DNA of 18,423 bases, from assembly GCA_003250235.1 (NCBI GenBank), contig QKGY01000072.1, positions 1 to 18,423 on the forward strand. The letters are read 5' to 3'. Shown one piece after another: positions 7,776 through 14,891 of this stretch (position 1 is the first letter of the stretch; every line of letters begins with the position of its first letter). A program made the position numbers and the translations under genes. This DNA comes from Desulfuromonadaceae bacterium (lineage in GTDB: Bacteria; Desulfobacterota; Desulfuromonadia; Desulfuromonadales; SZUA-540). The notes below the pieces were generated by a model, which was not told the DNA's origin, did no database searches, and was given only the letters and a program-made list of their open reading frames with translations.

Positions 7776-8810
7776 TTGATCAACATGATCCGAATTGTTT
7801 CGGTAAAATTTCGTTCGGCAGGCAAACACTACGATTTCGACTGCCAAAACCTGACCCTCGATACGGGCTCACGCGTTATCGTGGAAACGGACCGGGGGCG
7901 CGCTCTCGGAACCGTTGTGCACTCTCTTCGGGAAATTCCGGAGAACGAGGCCCCCAAAGAACTCAAGACCATCCTTCGGGTCGCCACCGACGAAGACATT
8001 GCCCTGGCCGCCGCCAATGCCGAACGGGAAAAAGATGCGTTTCGCATTTGTGCATCGCGTATCGCCGATCGCAAAATGGAAATGAAGCTTGTCCGAGCTG
8101 AATATCTGTTTGACGGCTCCAAGATCATCTTCTATTTCACAGCGGATGGTCGCGTCGACTTCCGGGAACTGGTCAAGGACCTGGCCCACCAGTTTCACAC
8201 CCGCATCGAAATGCGCCAGATCGGGGTGCGAGATGAGGCTAAACTGATCGGCGGATTGGGAGTATGCGGCCGAGAACTCTGCTGCTGCACATTCCTGACC
8301 GACTTCGCCCCGGTATCGGTACGCATGGCCAAGGAGCAGGGGCTTGCCCTCAATCCCGGGAAGATATCCGGCCAGTGTGGACGGCTGCTCTGCTGCCTCG
8401 GCTACGAATTCGAAACCTACTGCGCCCTGAGGAAACAACTGCCCAAATGCGGGAAAAAAATCCAGGTTGACGGACAGGAAGCAGAAGTAATCGACCAGAA
8501 TATTCTGGGGCAGAAAGTGACGGTTCGATTCGGAGACGGCCAAACTCGGGAAATCGAAGTGGCCGATGTCAATCTGGAGGAGAAACCCTCGTCGGCTCCC
8601 TCCCCTTCGCCCAAAGAAGGGCAACGCAATGAAGGGGGCCGCCGAGAACGCCCCAGGAAACCCCGCCCGCCTGGTGAAGGAAAGGCCCCGCAGGCGCGAC
8701 CCGAGAATAAAAAGCCCCCTGTGGCGGAACCGCAAAAACCCACCTCCGATGAGGCTGGAGCCAGTAATCGCAAAAAACGCAGCCGGCGCAGACGCCCTAA
8801 GAAGAAATAA
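7776..8810 (+). CDS. ricT: PSP1-domain protein, RicT/YaaT-like
   Basis: A 344-residue protein matching the PSP1 family; in Bacillus, RicT (YaaT) works with RicA and RicF in a Fe-S-containing complex that directs RNase Y mRNA processing. Its core has two cysteine clusters, C164/C169-C171 ('VCGRELCCCTF') and C201/C206/C207 ('GQCGRLLCC'), plus C216 and C225, consistent with metal or cluster binding. The last 75 residues (about 270-344) are Pro-, Lys- and Arg-rich and probably disordered, ending in a run of basic residues. Two starts are possible: TTG at 7776, about five bases after AAGGGA, or ATG at 7785, where the site is about 14 bases away. I prefer the TTG weakly. It sits 98 bases after holB, as yaaT does near holB in Bacillus. 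No RicA or RicF homologue is in the window, so the role here is inferred. Confidence 0.9.
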   Translation: MINMIRIVSVKFRSAGKHYDFDCQNLTLDTGSRVIVETDRGRALGTVVHSLREIPENEAPKELKTILRVATDEDIALAAANAEREKDAFRICASRIADRKMEMKLVRAEYLFDGSKIIFYFTADGRVDFRELVKDLAHQFHTRIEMRQIGVRDEAKLIGGLGVCGRELCCCTFLTDFAPVSVRMAKEQGLALNPGKISGQCGRLLCCLGYEFETYCALRKQLPKCGKKIQVDGQEAEVIDQNILGQKVTVRFGDGQTREIEVADVNLEEKPSSAPSPSPKEGQRNEGGRRERPRKPRPPGEGKAPQARPENKKPPVAEPQKPTSDEAGASNRKKRSRRRRPKKK

Positions 8811-8827
8811 AATCAGGAGCCCAGACG

Positions 8828-10360
8828 ATGAGCAAAAGTTTCTACATAACGACTCCCATCTATTATGTCAACGATGTCCCGCATATCGGTCACGCCTATA
8901 CCACGCTGGCTTGCGACGTCATGGCCCGATACAAGAAATCCCAGGGGTATGAGGTTTTTTTCCTGACCGGTACGGACGAGCACGGTCAGAAAGTTGAAAA
9001 AGCGGCACAGGCAGCTGGCGAAACCCCGCTGGAACTGGCAGATCGCGTAGTGAAGCGATTCCAGGCTCTGTGGGAAAAGCTCAACATCGAGAACTCAGAC
9101 TTCATACGAACGACCCAGGAACGCCACAAGGAAGGCGTGCGTGAGCTCTTCCGTAAGATTGAAGCCAAGGGAGATATCTACCTGGGCGAATACGAGGACT
9201 GGTACTGTACGCCCTGTGAGACGTTTTGGACCGAGACACAGCTTCTCGACGGCAACTGTCCGGATTGCGGACGCCCCACGGAAAAGCTCAAGGAAGAATC
9301 GTATTTTTTCCGCATGAGCAAGTATCAGGATGAGCTTATCCGGCATATCGAGGAAAATCCTGATTTTATCCAACCTAAGAGCCGCCGTAACGAGGTGCTC
9401 AATTTCGTCAAGGAAGGCCTGCGCGACCTCTCCATTTCCCGGACCACGTTTTCCTGGGGCATCCCCGTTCCCGGCAATGACGCCCATGTCATTTACGTCT
9501 GGTTCGACGCCTTGACGAACTACATCACGGCTCTGGGGTATCCGAATGACCCTGAGGGCAATTTTGGGAAGTTCTGGCCCGTTGACGTCCATGTCATCGG
9601 CAAGGATATTCTCAGGTTTCATACCGTGTACTGGCCCACGTTCCTGCTGGCCGCGGGGATCCCCTTGCCCAAGAAGGTCTTCGCCCACGGCTGGTGGACG
9701 GTCGAAGGACAGAAAATGAGTAAAAGCCTTCGCAATGTGGTCGAACCCAACATGCTGATCGACAAGTACGGCGTCGATGCCATCCGTTATTTCCTGCTGC
9801 GCGAAGTTCCCTTCGGGCTTGACGGCGATTTCTCCCATTCCGCTCTGATCCATCGCATCAATTCGGATCTCGCCAATGACTTGGGAAACCTGATGAGTCG
9901 CAGCTCGGCCATGGTCAACAAGTACTTCGACGGAATCCTGCCTGAACCGGTCTGCAAAGAGGAGATTGACGGCACCCTGGTCGATAAGATCCCTTCCACC
10001 ATTAAAGGGGTGGATGAACTGATGGACGCCATGGCCTTCAACAAGGCCCTCCAGATGATCTGGGAGATTATCAGCGCCGGCAACAAATATATCGACGACA
10101 CCGCCCCCTGGGCTTTGGCCAAAGACAAGGAAAAGCATCCTCGCCTGGGAACCGTCATGTACAACCTCATGGAAACGCAACGCATCGTCGCCCTGCTGAT
10201 CGCCCCTTTCATGCCGGAGACAGCACAACGCATGTTCGAGATCCTCGGGGTTGCCCCCGAAGAGATGAGCCTCGAAGAAAAAGGCACCTGGGGAGGGCTT
10301 CGGCCCGGCACCCGCATTGAAAAGGCGTCTCCGCTGTTCCCCCGCATCGAACAGGAATGA
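8828..10360 (+). CDS. metG: methionyl-tRNA synthetase, without C-terminal tRNA-binding domain
   Basis: Charges tRNA-Met with methionine. The 510-residue class I synthetase has the HIGH motif as HIGH at 19-22, the KMSKS loop at 296-300 and a zinc knuckle with C127, C130, C144 and C147 in the connective domain. The anticodon-binding helical domain occupies about 350-500. The protein stops after it, so the EMAP/Trbp111-type dimerisation and tRNA-binding domain found at the C-terminus of the E. coli and B. subtilis enzymes is missing; short forms of this kind are known in many bacteria. The ATG has an AGGAG site eight bases upstream and lies 17 bases after ricT. A terminator follows. Confidence 0.97.
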   Translation: MSKSFYITTPIYYVNDVPHIGHAYTTLACDVMARYKKSQGYEVFFLTGTDEHGQKVEKAAQAAGETPLELADRVVKRFQALWEKLNIENSDFIRTTQERHKEGVRELFRKIEAKGDIYLGEYEDWYCTPCETFWTETQLLDGNCPDCGRPTEKLKEESYFFRMSKYQDELIRHIEENPDFIQPKSRRNEVLNFVKEGLRDLSISRTTFSWGIPVPGNDAHVIYVWFDALTNYITALGYPNDPEGNFGKFWPVDVHVIGKDILRFHTVYWPTFLLAAGIPLPKKVFAHGWWTVEGQKMSKSLRNVVEPNMLIDKYGVDAIRYFLLREVPFGLDGDFSHSALIHRINSDLANDLGNLMSRSSAMVNKYFDGILPEPVCKEEIDGTLVDKIPSTIKGVDELMDAMAFNKALQMIWEIISAGNKYIDDTAPWALAKDKEKHPRLGTVMYNLMETQRIVALLIAPFMPETAQRMFEILGVAPEEMSLEEKGTWGGLRPGTRIEKASPLFPRIEQE

Positions 10361-10387
10361 CAGGCATCGGCAAAAGAAACAACCACC

Positions 10388-10415
10388 GGGGGCGCTGATG
10401 CGCCCCCTTGCTTTT
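10388..10415 (+). terminator. rho-independent terminator after metG
   Basis: A perfect 8-bp GC stem, GGGGGCGC (10388-10395) with GCGCCCCC (10400-10407), a TGAT loop and then TTGCTTTT. The T run is interrupted, so read-through into the TatD fusion gene is possible; I see no clear separate promoter for that gene. Confidence 0.75.
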
Positions 10416-10427
10416 AAAGAGATCCGT

Positions 10428-11819
10428 ATGAATCAGAACCTTCCTCCTCTCATTGACACCCACGCCCACCTGGACAGCAGTCAATTCAATTCCGATCGGG
10501 ACGAGGTCATTGCCATGGCCTTCTCCCAGGGGATCAGCCATATCGTCACTGTAGGCTGCGACCTGGAAAGCTCCAGGATCAACGTGGAAATTGCCCAAAA
10601 ATACCCCGAGATTTTCGCAGCCGTCGGTATTCATCCTCACGATGCCCGGCAGGCTGACGACGAAGGCATCGCCCAGCTCCGAAAAATGGTCCAACAAAAC
10701 GGCAAGATTGTGGCGATCGGCGAAATAGGTCTCGATTTTTATCGCGACCGCTGCCCCAGAGACATCCAGCGTGACGCCTTTAGACGCCAGATCCGCTTGG
10801 CGCGCGAGGTAGGCCTCCCCATTATTGTCCATGACCGGGATGCCCACGATGAAGTCCTGCAGATTTTAAAAGAGGAAAACGCTTCCGAGGTCGGCGGGGT
10901 GGTACACTGCTTCAGCGGGGATCTTTCCATGGCACGGGCCTGCATCGCCATGGGTTTTTTTATTTCGTTCCCGGGATCGATCACCTATCCGAAGAACGAT
11001 GATATTCGCAAGGTCATCGAGCATATCCCGGTAGACCATCTTTTGGTCGAAACCGACTGCCCCTACCTGGCCCCCCAGCCCAAACGCGGTCGCCGCAACG
11101 AACCGGCACTGGTTCGCTTCACCGCCGAGAAACTGGCAGAAATCAAAGGGTTGAGCCTTGAAGACGTATCGCGCGTCACCAATCTTAATGCGTATTCTCT
11201 TTTCGGGATCGGTTCCGTGGACTCTTCCACCAAAATCGCCTATGCGATCCGCGACTCCCTTTACCTCAACATCACCAACCGTTGCACCAATACGTGTATT
11301 TTTTGTGCCAAATTCACGAACTTCACCGTCAAGGGGCACAGCCTTCAGCTTGAGCACGAACCGGACATCGCGGAAATCAAAGCGGCGATTGGAAATCCCG
11401 AGGATTACAAAGAAGTTGTCTTCTGTGGCTACGGTGAACCGCTGATTAGGCTGGACGTCATCAAAGAGGTGGCCCGCTGGCTGAAAGACCGAGGAGTACG
11501 GGTCCGGATCAATACCGACGGGCAGGCAAACCTGGTTCATGGCCGCAATGTACTCCCGGAACTACAGGGCCTTGTGGATGCGGTTTCGGTCTCCCTCAAT
11601 GCCCCGGATGCCCAGACCTATCAGGACATCTGTCACTCCCACTACGGGGAAAAGGGGTACGAGGCTGTAAAATCTTTTCTCAGAGAAGCCGGACACTATA
11701 TCCCTTCGGTAACGGCAACAGCCGTCACTTTGCCGCAAATTGACATCGAGGCCTGTGAAAAGGTCGCCCGTGATCTGGGCGTCACTTTTCGGGCAAGGGA
11801 ATACAACGACCTGGGTTAG
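10428..11819 (+). CDS. TatD family hydrolase fused to a radical SAM domain
   Basis: A 463-residue two-domain protein. Residues 1-260 are a complete TatD-type metal-dependent hydrolase/DNase: H12 and H14 (DTHAHLD), E99 (IGEIGLD), H135, H160 (HCFSGD) and D210 (ETDCPYLAP) are the metal ligands, and 'NAYSLFG' is the usual C-terminus. After a short linker, residues 275-463 form a compact radical SAM domain with C286, C290 and C293 (CTNTCIFC) and a 'GYGEPLI' GGE-type loop at 334-340. TatD-linked radical SAM proteins are a known family, found fused or adjacent, but their reaction is unknown. The frame is open upstream to 10317, but earlier ATGs fall in metG or in the terminator hairpin; ATG 10428 has a purine-rich site (AAAGAGA) upstream. 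Both active sites look intact. Confidence 0.92.
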   Translation: MNQNLPPLIDTHAHLDSSQFNSDRDEVIAMAFSQGISHIVTVGCDLESSRINVEIAQKYPEIFAAVGIHPHDARQADDEGIAQLRKMVQQNGKIVAIGEIGLDFYRDRCPRDIQRDAFRRQIRLAREVGLPIIVHDRDAHDEVLQILKEENASEVGGVVHCFSGDLSMARACIAMGFFISFPGSITYPKNDDIRKVIEHIPVDHLLVETDCPYLAPQPKRGRRNEPALVRFTAEKLAEIKGLSLEDVSRVTNLNAYSLFGIGSVDSSTKIAYAIRDSLYLNITNRCTNTCIFCAKFTNFTVKGHSLQLEHEPDIAEIKAAIGNPEDYKEVVFCGYGEPLIRLDVIKEVARWLKDRGVRVRINTDGQANLVHGRNVLPELQGLVDAVSVSLNAPDAQTYQDICHSHYGEKGYEAVKSFLREAGHYIPSVTATAVTLPQIDIEACEKVARDLGVTFRAREYNDLG

Positions 11820-11840
11820 TTTTCTTCAGGCAAAAACGGA

Positions 11841-11880
11841 AGAAGCCCTCTCATCCTGATGGACGAGAGGGCTTCTTTAT
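11841..11880. terminator. bidirectional terminator between the TatD fusion and uraA
   Basis: A 12-bp perfect stem, 11841-11852 paired with 11865-11876, whose loop contains a further TCC/GGA pairing around TGAT. It is followed by TTTATT on the plus strand and by a GTTTTTG run beyond the stem on the minus strand. It lies between convergent genes and can serve both. Confidence 0.8.
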
Positions 11881-11897
11881 TCCAGATAGGTCGTAAA

Positions 11898-13184
11898 CTA
11901 ATGGGGGACCGCCGGCCCTTTGGCCTCACCCGTGTCCTCGATTCCCTTACTCTGGGGGAGGATCAGATTCAATAGAACCCCCAGCATACCGGCCAAACCG
12001 ATACCGGATAGGGTGATGGCCCCAATAGAAATGCTCATCCCTCCGATGCCGAAGACAACCACGAGAGAGACAATCACCAGATTCCGGGGTTCAAGCAGAT
12101 CCTGGCCGGCACGAACCAGCGTATTGAGGCCCACGACCATGATCGCTCCGAACAACAGCAGCATGATGCCGCCCATGACTGGGACAGGGACCGACTGAAG
12201 GAGCGCTCCGACTTTTCCGACAAACGCAAGCACAATCGCGGTCAAAGAAGCCCAGGTCATGATAGCAGGGTTAAACGCTCTGGTCAGGGCTACAGCCCCG
12301 GTTACCTCGGAATACGTCGTGTTCGGAGGGCCGCCGAGCATGGCAGCCAAGCTTGTTGCCAGACCGTCGCCAAGGAGTGTACGGTGAATACCGGGGTCAT
12401 CGAGGTAGTTCTTGCCCGTAACGGAACTTATGGCAAGAACGTCGCCAAAGTGTTCGATGGCCGGGGCGATGGCGACGGGAATCATATAAAAAACAGCCGA
12501 CGTATTCCACTCGGGTCGGACAAAATTCGGCACCGAAAACCAGGCGGCTTCAGCAACTTTCGAAAAATCCACGACTCCCATCACCAGAGAGAGGACATAT
12601 CCGGCCACCAGTCCGCATAGAATGGGGATAAGCCGCAGAACGCCCTTGCCAAACAGGGAGGCCAGCAAGGTTACTGCCAGGGCCGTCATCGACAAAACAA
12701 TGGCCGTCGATCCTTCCACCAGCACCAGGGCTCCGTCCCCTGATTTTCCCATCGCCATATTGACGGCAACGGGCGAGAGGATCAGACCAATGACCATAAT
12801 GACAGGGCCGGTAACGATCGGGGGGAAAACCCGTGCGATCACACGGGTTCCCCGCCAACTGACAAACATACTCAGCAGAACGTAGAACCCGCCGGCAGCG
12901 GCAAGGCCGGACAGAGTCGCGGGAATTCCCCAGGTCTGCACCCCGTAAATGATCGGCGCAATAAATGCGAAGGAGGAAGCAAGAAAAACGGGAACTTTTC
13001 CGCCGGTAATCCACTGGAAAAGCAGGGTACCTATCCCCGCGGTAAACAACGCGACATTGGGATCAAGACCCGTGAGCAACGGGACGAGTACGAGCGCACC
13101 GAATGCCACGAAAAGCATCTGGGCCCCGAAAAGGCTGTCCTTGAGGCGAAAACGATAGCTTGTAGGGGAAATTTCTTGGTTCAT
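11898..13184 (-). CDS. uraA: uracil permease (NCS2/NAT family)
   Basis: A proton-coupled uracil importer of the inner membrane. The 428-residue protein is highly hydrophobic, fitting the 14-helix NCS2 fold. E244-H245 ('PAIEHFGDVLA') and E293 ('PNTTYSEVTGAVALT') match the substrate- and proton-binding residues E241, H245 and E290 known from E. coli UraA. The PPNTTYSE segment favours uracil over xanthine/urate transporters. The frame is open to an ATG at 13223, but the ATG at 13184 has an AGGAAGG site five bases upstream, so I use it; the 13 extra residues would include the ribosome binding site. It lies 44 bases after upp, which fits co-transcription for uracil salvage. Confidence 0.94.
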   Translation of the reverse strand: MNQEISPTSYRFRLKDSLFGAQMLFVAFGALVLVPLLTGLDPNVALFTAGIGTLLFQWITGGKVPVFLASSFAFIAPIIYGVQTWGIPATLSGLAAAGGFYVLLSMFVSWRGTRVIARVFPPIVTGPVIMVIGLILSPVAVNMAMGKSGDGALVLVEGSTAIVLSMTALAVTLLASLFGKGVLRLIPILCGLVAGYVLSLVMGVVDFSKVAEAAWFSVPNFVRPEWNTSAVFYMIPVAIAPAIEHFGDVLAISSVTGKNYLDDPGIHRTLLGDGLATSLAAMLGGPPNTTYSEVTGAVALTRAFNPAIMTWASLTAIVLAFVGKVGALLQSVPVPVMGGIMLLLFGAIMVVGLNTLVRAGQDLLEPRNLVIVSLVVVFGIGGMSISIGAITLSGIGLAGMLGVLLNLILPQSKGIEDTGEAKGPAVPH

Positions 13185-13228
13185 GGATTCCTTCCTGAAA
13201 ATTTCATGGTTGCACAATGACATCCGAG

Positions 13229-13855
13229 CTATTTGGTTCCAAAAATCTTATCTCCTGCGTCCCCGAGCCCAGGCAATATATAGCCGTTTTCATTCAACTT
13301 TTCATCAATGGAAGCAACAAAAATATCCACATCCGGGTGAGCCGACTGCAAACGACGAATCCCTTCCGGGGCCGCGACCAGAAACAATCCTCTGATTTTC
13401 TGACAGCCGGACTTTTTGAGCATGTCAATTGCTGCGACAACGCTCCCCCCTGTTGCCAGCATGGGATCGAGAACCAAGGCGGTCCGATCGGCCATTTTGC
13501 GGGTAAACTTTTGATAATAACTGATGGGCTCAAGAGACTCCTCGTCCCGATAAAGACCGATGACGCCGACCTTGGCACTGGGAATCAGGTCCAGAACGCC
13601 GTTCATCATGCCCAAACCCGCCCTGAGGATAGGGACAATCGTAATCTTCTTCCCCTTGATCTGTTCAACCGTCACGGGACCGGCCCATCCCTGAATCACG
13701 GCCTTTTCCGTCTCCAGATCCTTCGTCGCTTCGTACGTGATCAGCCGGGCTACTTCAGAAGCAAGCTCGCGAAAATCCTTGGTACTGACATTCTTTTTTC
13801 GCATAAGCCCCAGCTTATGCTTCACAAGAGGGTGGGACACCTCGATTACTGCCAC
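13229..13855 (-). CDS. upp: uracil phosphoribosyltransferase, GTG start
   Basis: Makes UMP from uracil and PRPP. The 208-residue protein, of normal length, has the PRPP-binding motif 'VLDPMLATGGS' at 128-138, the 'PILRAGLGM' segment at 75-83 and the uracil-binding C-terminal loop 'GYILPGLGDAGD' at 191-202. The GTG at 13855 has a perfect AAGGAGG site six bases upstream. It is first in a upp-uraA operon, so import and phosphorylation of uracil are made together. A candidate promoter lies at 13956-13929. Confidence 0.97.
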   Translation of the reverse strand: MAVIEVSHPLVKHKLGLMRKKNVSTKDFRELASEVARLITYEATKDLETEKAVIQGWAGPVTVEQIKGKKITIVPILRAGLGMMNGVLDLIPSAKVGVIGLYRDEESLEPISYYQKFTRKMADRTALVLDPMLATGGSVVAAIDMLKKSGCQKIRGLFLVAAPEGIRRLQSAHPDVDIFVASIDEKLNENGYILPGLGDAGDKIFGTK

Positions 13856-13928
13856 GGTTGGCCTCCTTCAGCATGGAATTTTCTTATTGAGAAAGATATG
13901 CAAACACCACAACTTTCAAATGTGGAAG

Positions 13929-13956
13929 AATATCTTTAATCTCGACAAGGGGTCAA
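13929..13956 (-). promoter_or_regulatory. candidate promoter for upp-uraA
   Basis: Minus strand TTGACC (13956-13951), 16-base spacer and GATATT (13934-13929). The predicted start is near 13922, with a leader of about 67 bases. A small hairpin (CCACA 13907-13911 with TGTGG 13921-13925) would lie at the very 5' end of this leader. I see no PyrR-type binding loop or uridine attenuator. Confidence 0.35.
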
Positions 13957-13964
13957 GGAACATA

Positions 13965-13993
13965 TTGAAAGCTTCTGCTAATTTTGCCATCAT
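13965..13993 (+). promoter_or_regulatory. weak candidate promoter for the small membrane protein gene
   Basis: Plus strand TTGAAA (13965-13970), 17-base spacer and CATCAT (13988-13993), about 40 bases before the ATG at 14034. The -10 match is only partial. Confidence 0.25.
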
Positions 13994-14033
13994 GGCCACG
14001 AACAATCACCCTCCGCCCTGTGGGAGATATCGC

Positions 14034-14270
14034 ATGAAGCCTCTGCCCATTCTTAAAAACATCCCTTATTCAACCCTGATCCTGTTTTCCATTTTCCTTG
14101 GACTGGCCCCTTTTGCCCCGGAACCTCACCTGTTGGAAAAACTCCGGTTCCTTTTCCAGGGAAGACTGCAACGCCCCATCGACATTTTTGATCTGTTCTT
14201 CCATGCCTTACCACCGCTATTGCTTTTGATCAAACTGGTCACGGAAGGTCTACCCCGGAAAGCAGGGTGA
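14034..14270 (+). CDS. small conserved membrane protein of unknown function
   Basis: A 78-residue protein starting MKPLPILKNIPYSTL, with one hydrophobic segment at about 12-27, a 'LAPFAPEPHLLEKLRFLFQG' amphipathic middle and a second hydrophobic segment at about 54-68 ('LFFHALPPLLLLIKL'), suggesting two membrane helices. From memory, small proteins with the pattern PYS-LGLAPF-PEPHL-EKL-RPIDIFDL-FH are widespread in proteobacteria, often loosely annotated as RND-transporter related, without known function; I could not check this. The ATG has GGGAG seven bases upstream. The frame is open far upstream through upp, but that part is antisense shadow. A terminator follows at 14305. It stands alone between divergent upp and the convergent ferritin-like gene. 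Confidence 0.75.
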   Translation: MKPLPILKNIPYSTLILFSIFLGLAPFAPEPHLLEKLRFLFQGRLQRPIDIFDLFFHALPPLLLLIKLVTEGLPRKAG

Positions 14271-14300
14271 TCGAACACTTTCGTTTATTCTGGAAGAGAC

Positions 14301-14332
14301 AAAAAAGGCACCTTCTTCGGAAGGTGCCTTTT
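14301..14332. terminator. bidirectional terminator with UUCG loop
   Basis: Perfect 9-bp stem GGCACCTTC (14307-14315) with GAAGGTGCC (14320-14328) closed by a C(TTCG)G tetraloop, flanked by AAAAAA before and TTTT after. It serves the small membrane protein gene on the plus strand and the ferritin-like gene on the minus strand. Confidence 0.9.
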
Positions 14333-14347
14333 AAAGAATTTTTCAGA

Positions 14348-14839
14348 TTATTTGGAAAGTATCTTCTTCTTTCTTTCCTTTAAAACCCGGGCATGACGGT
14401 CTTCTTCACCCGCCAGCCAACTGAAAGCTTCCTTTCCCTCGTCCGTCCGGGCGTGGGCCGCCGCCTTGTGAAAATACTCCGCGAAGCGTTCCTCGGCCTC
14501 AATAGCGAGATCCAATGCTTCAAGGTCGGAATCCTTTTTTTGCAGAACCTCTTCCAGGCGCTGCGCCGAAGGGAAAATTTCGCTGGCAGAGAAGCGTCTC
14601 AGATAAGGAAGAAAAACATCTTCCTGATCCCAGAATGCCCCTTCCTGATACTTGGGGGCCAAATCTTCCAAAGTCTTCAGATGGCCGATTTCATCCTGAG
14701 CGAGCCAGGTAAAAATTTCTTTGGCCAGCTGGCTCTTGGCCTTTCCCGACATGGTCGAGTAAAACCGGTGTCCCTGCTTTTCAACCTCCATGGCGGCGCG
14801 GATAACCTCAAAGCCACTAAAATCTTCCAATCCCGTCAT
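14348..14839 (-). CDS. ferritin-like diiron protein (rubrerythrin-type four-helix domain)
   Basis: A 163-residue, mostly helical protein with the two paired ligand motifs of ferritin-like diiron carboxylate proteins: a Glu in 'MEVEKQGHRFY' (E20) with E50-xx-H53 ('DEIGHL'), then E114/E117 in 'AIEAEERFAEYF' with E146-xx-H149 ('EEDRHARVL'). This is the rubrerythrin erythrin-domain pattern (COG1633 type). No rubredoxin-type CxxC cysteines are present, so it lacks the electron-transfer domain of classical rubrerythrin. A role in peroxide scavenging or iron handling is inferred from the family. The ATG has an AGGAG site nine bases upstream. It follows the AsmA-like gene by 52 bases and ends the group before a terminator. 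The C-terminus is lysine-rich. Confidence 0.9.
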   Translation of the reverse strand: MTGLEDFSGFEVIRAAMEVEKQGHRFYSTMSGKAKSQLAKEIFTWLAQDEIGHLKTLEDLAPKYQEGAFWDQEDVFLPYLRRFSASEIFPSAQRLEEVLQKKDSDLEALDLAIEAEERFAEYFHKAAAHARTDEGKEAFSWLAGEEDRHARVLKERKKKILSK

Positions 14840-14891
14840 TGCAATCCACTCCTGTTTTTTTCACGAGCTGTAGCATGGCAGGGCATTGCTG

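Noticed and set aside
7869..8735. Minus-strand open frame of 288 codons antisense to ricT
   Set aside because: The PSP1 cysteine clusters support the plus strand; the antisense product has no recognisable features.
9095..10228. Minus-strand open frame of 377 codons antisense to metG
   Set aside because: MetG has intact HIGH, zinc and KMSKS motifs; the antisense frame arises from codon bias in metG.
10317..10427. N-terminal extension of the TatD fusion protein by 37 residues
   Set aside because: The extension overlaps the end of metG and runs through the terminator hairpin; TatD proteins start close to the DTHAHLD motif.
13907..13925. Hairpin in the upp leader as a PyrR or uracil-responsive attenuator
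   Set aside because: The stem is only five base pairs, no PyrR binding-loop sequence is visible, and no T run or competing structure follows.
13737..14033. Upstream extension of the small membrane protein frame into upp
   Set aside because: It is antisense to upp with no start signal; the ATG at 14034 has a proper ribosome binding site.
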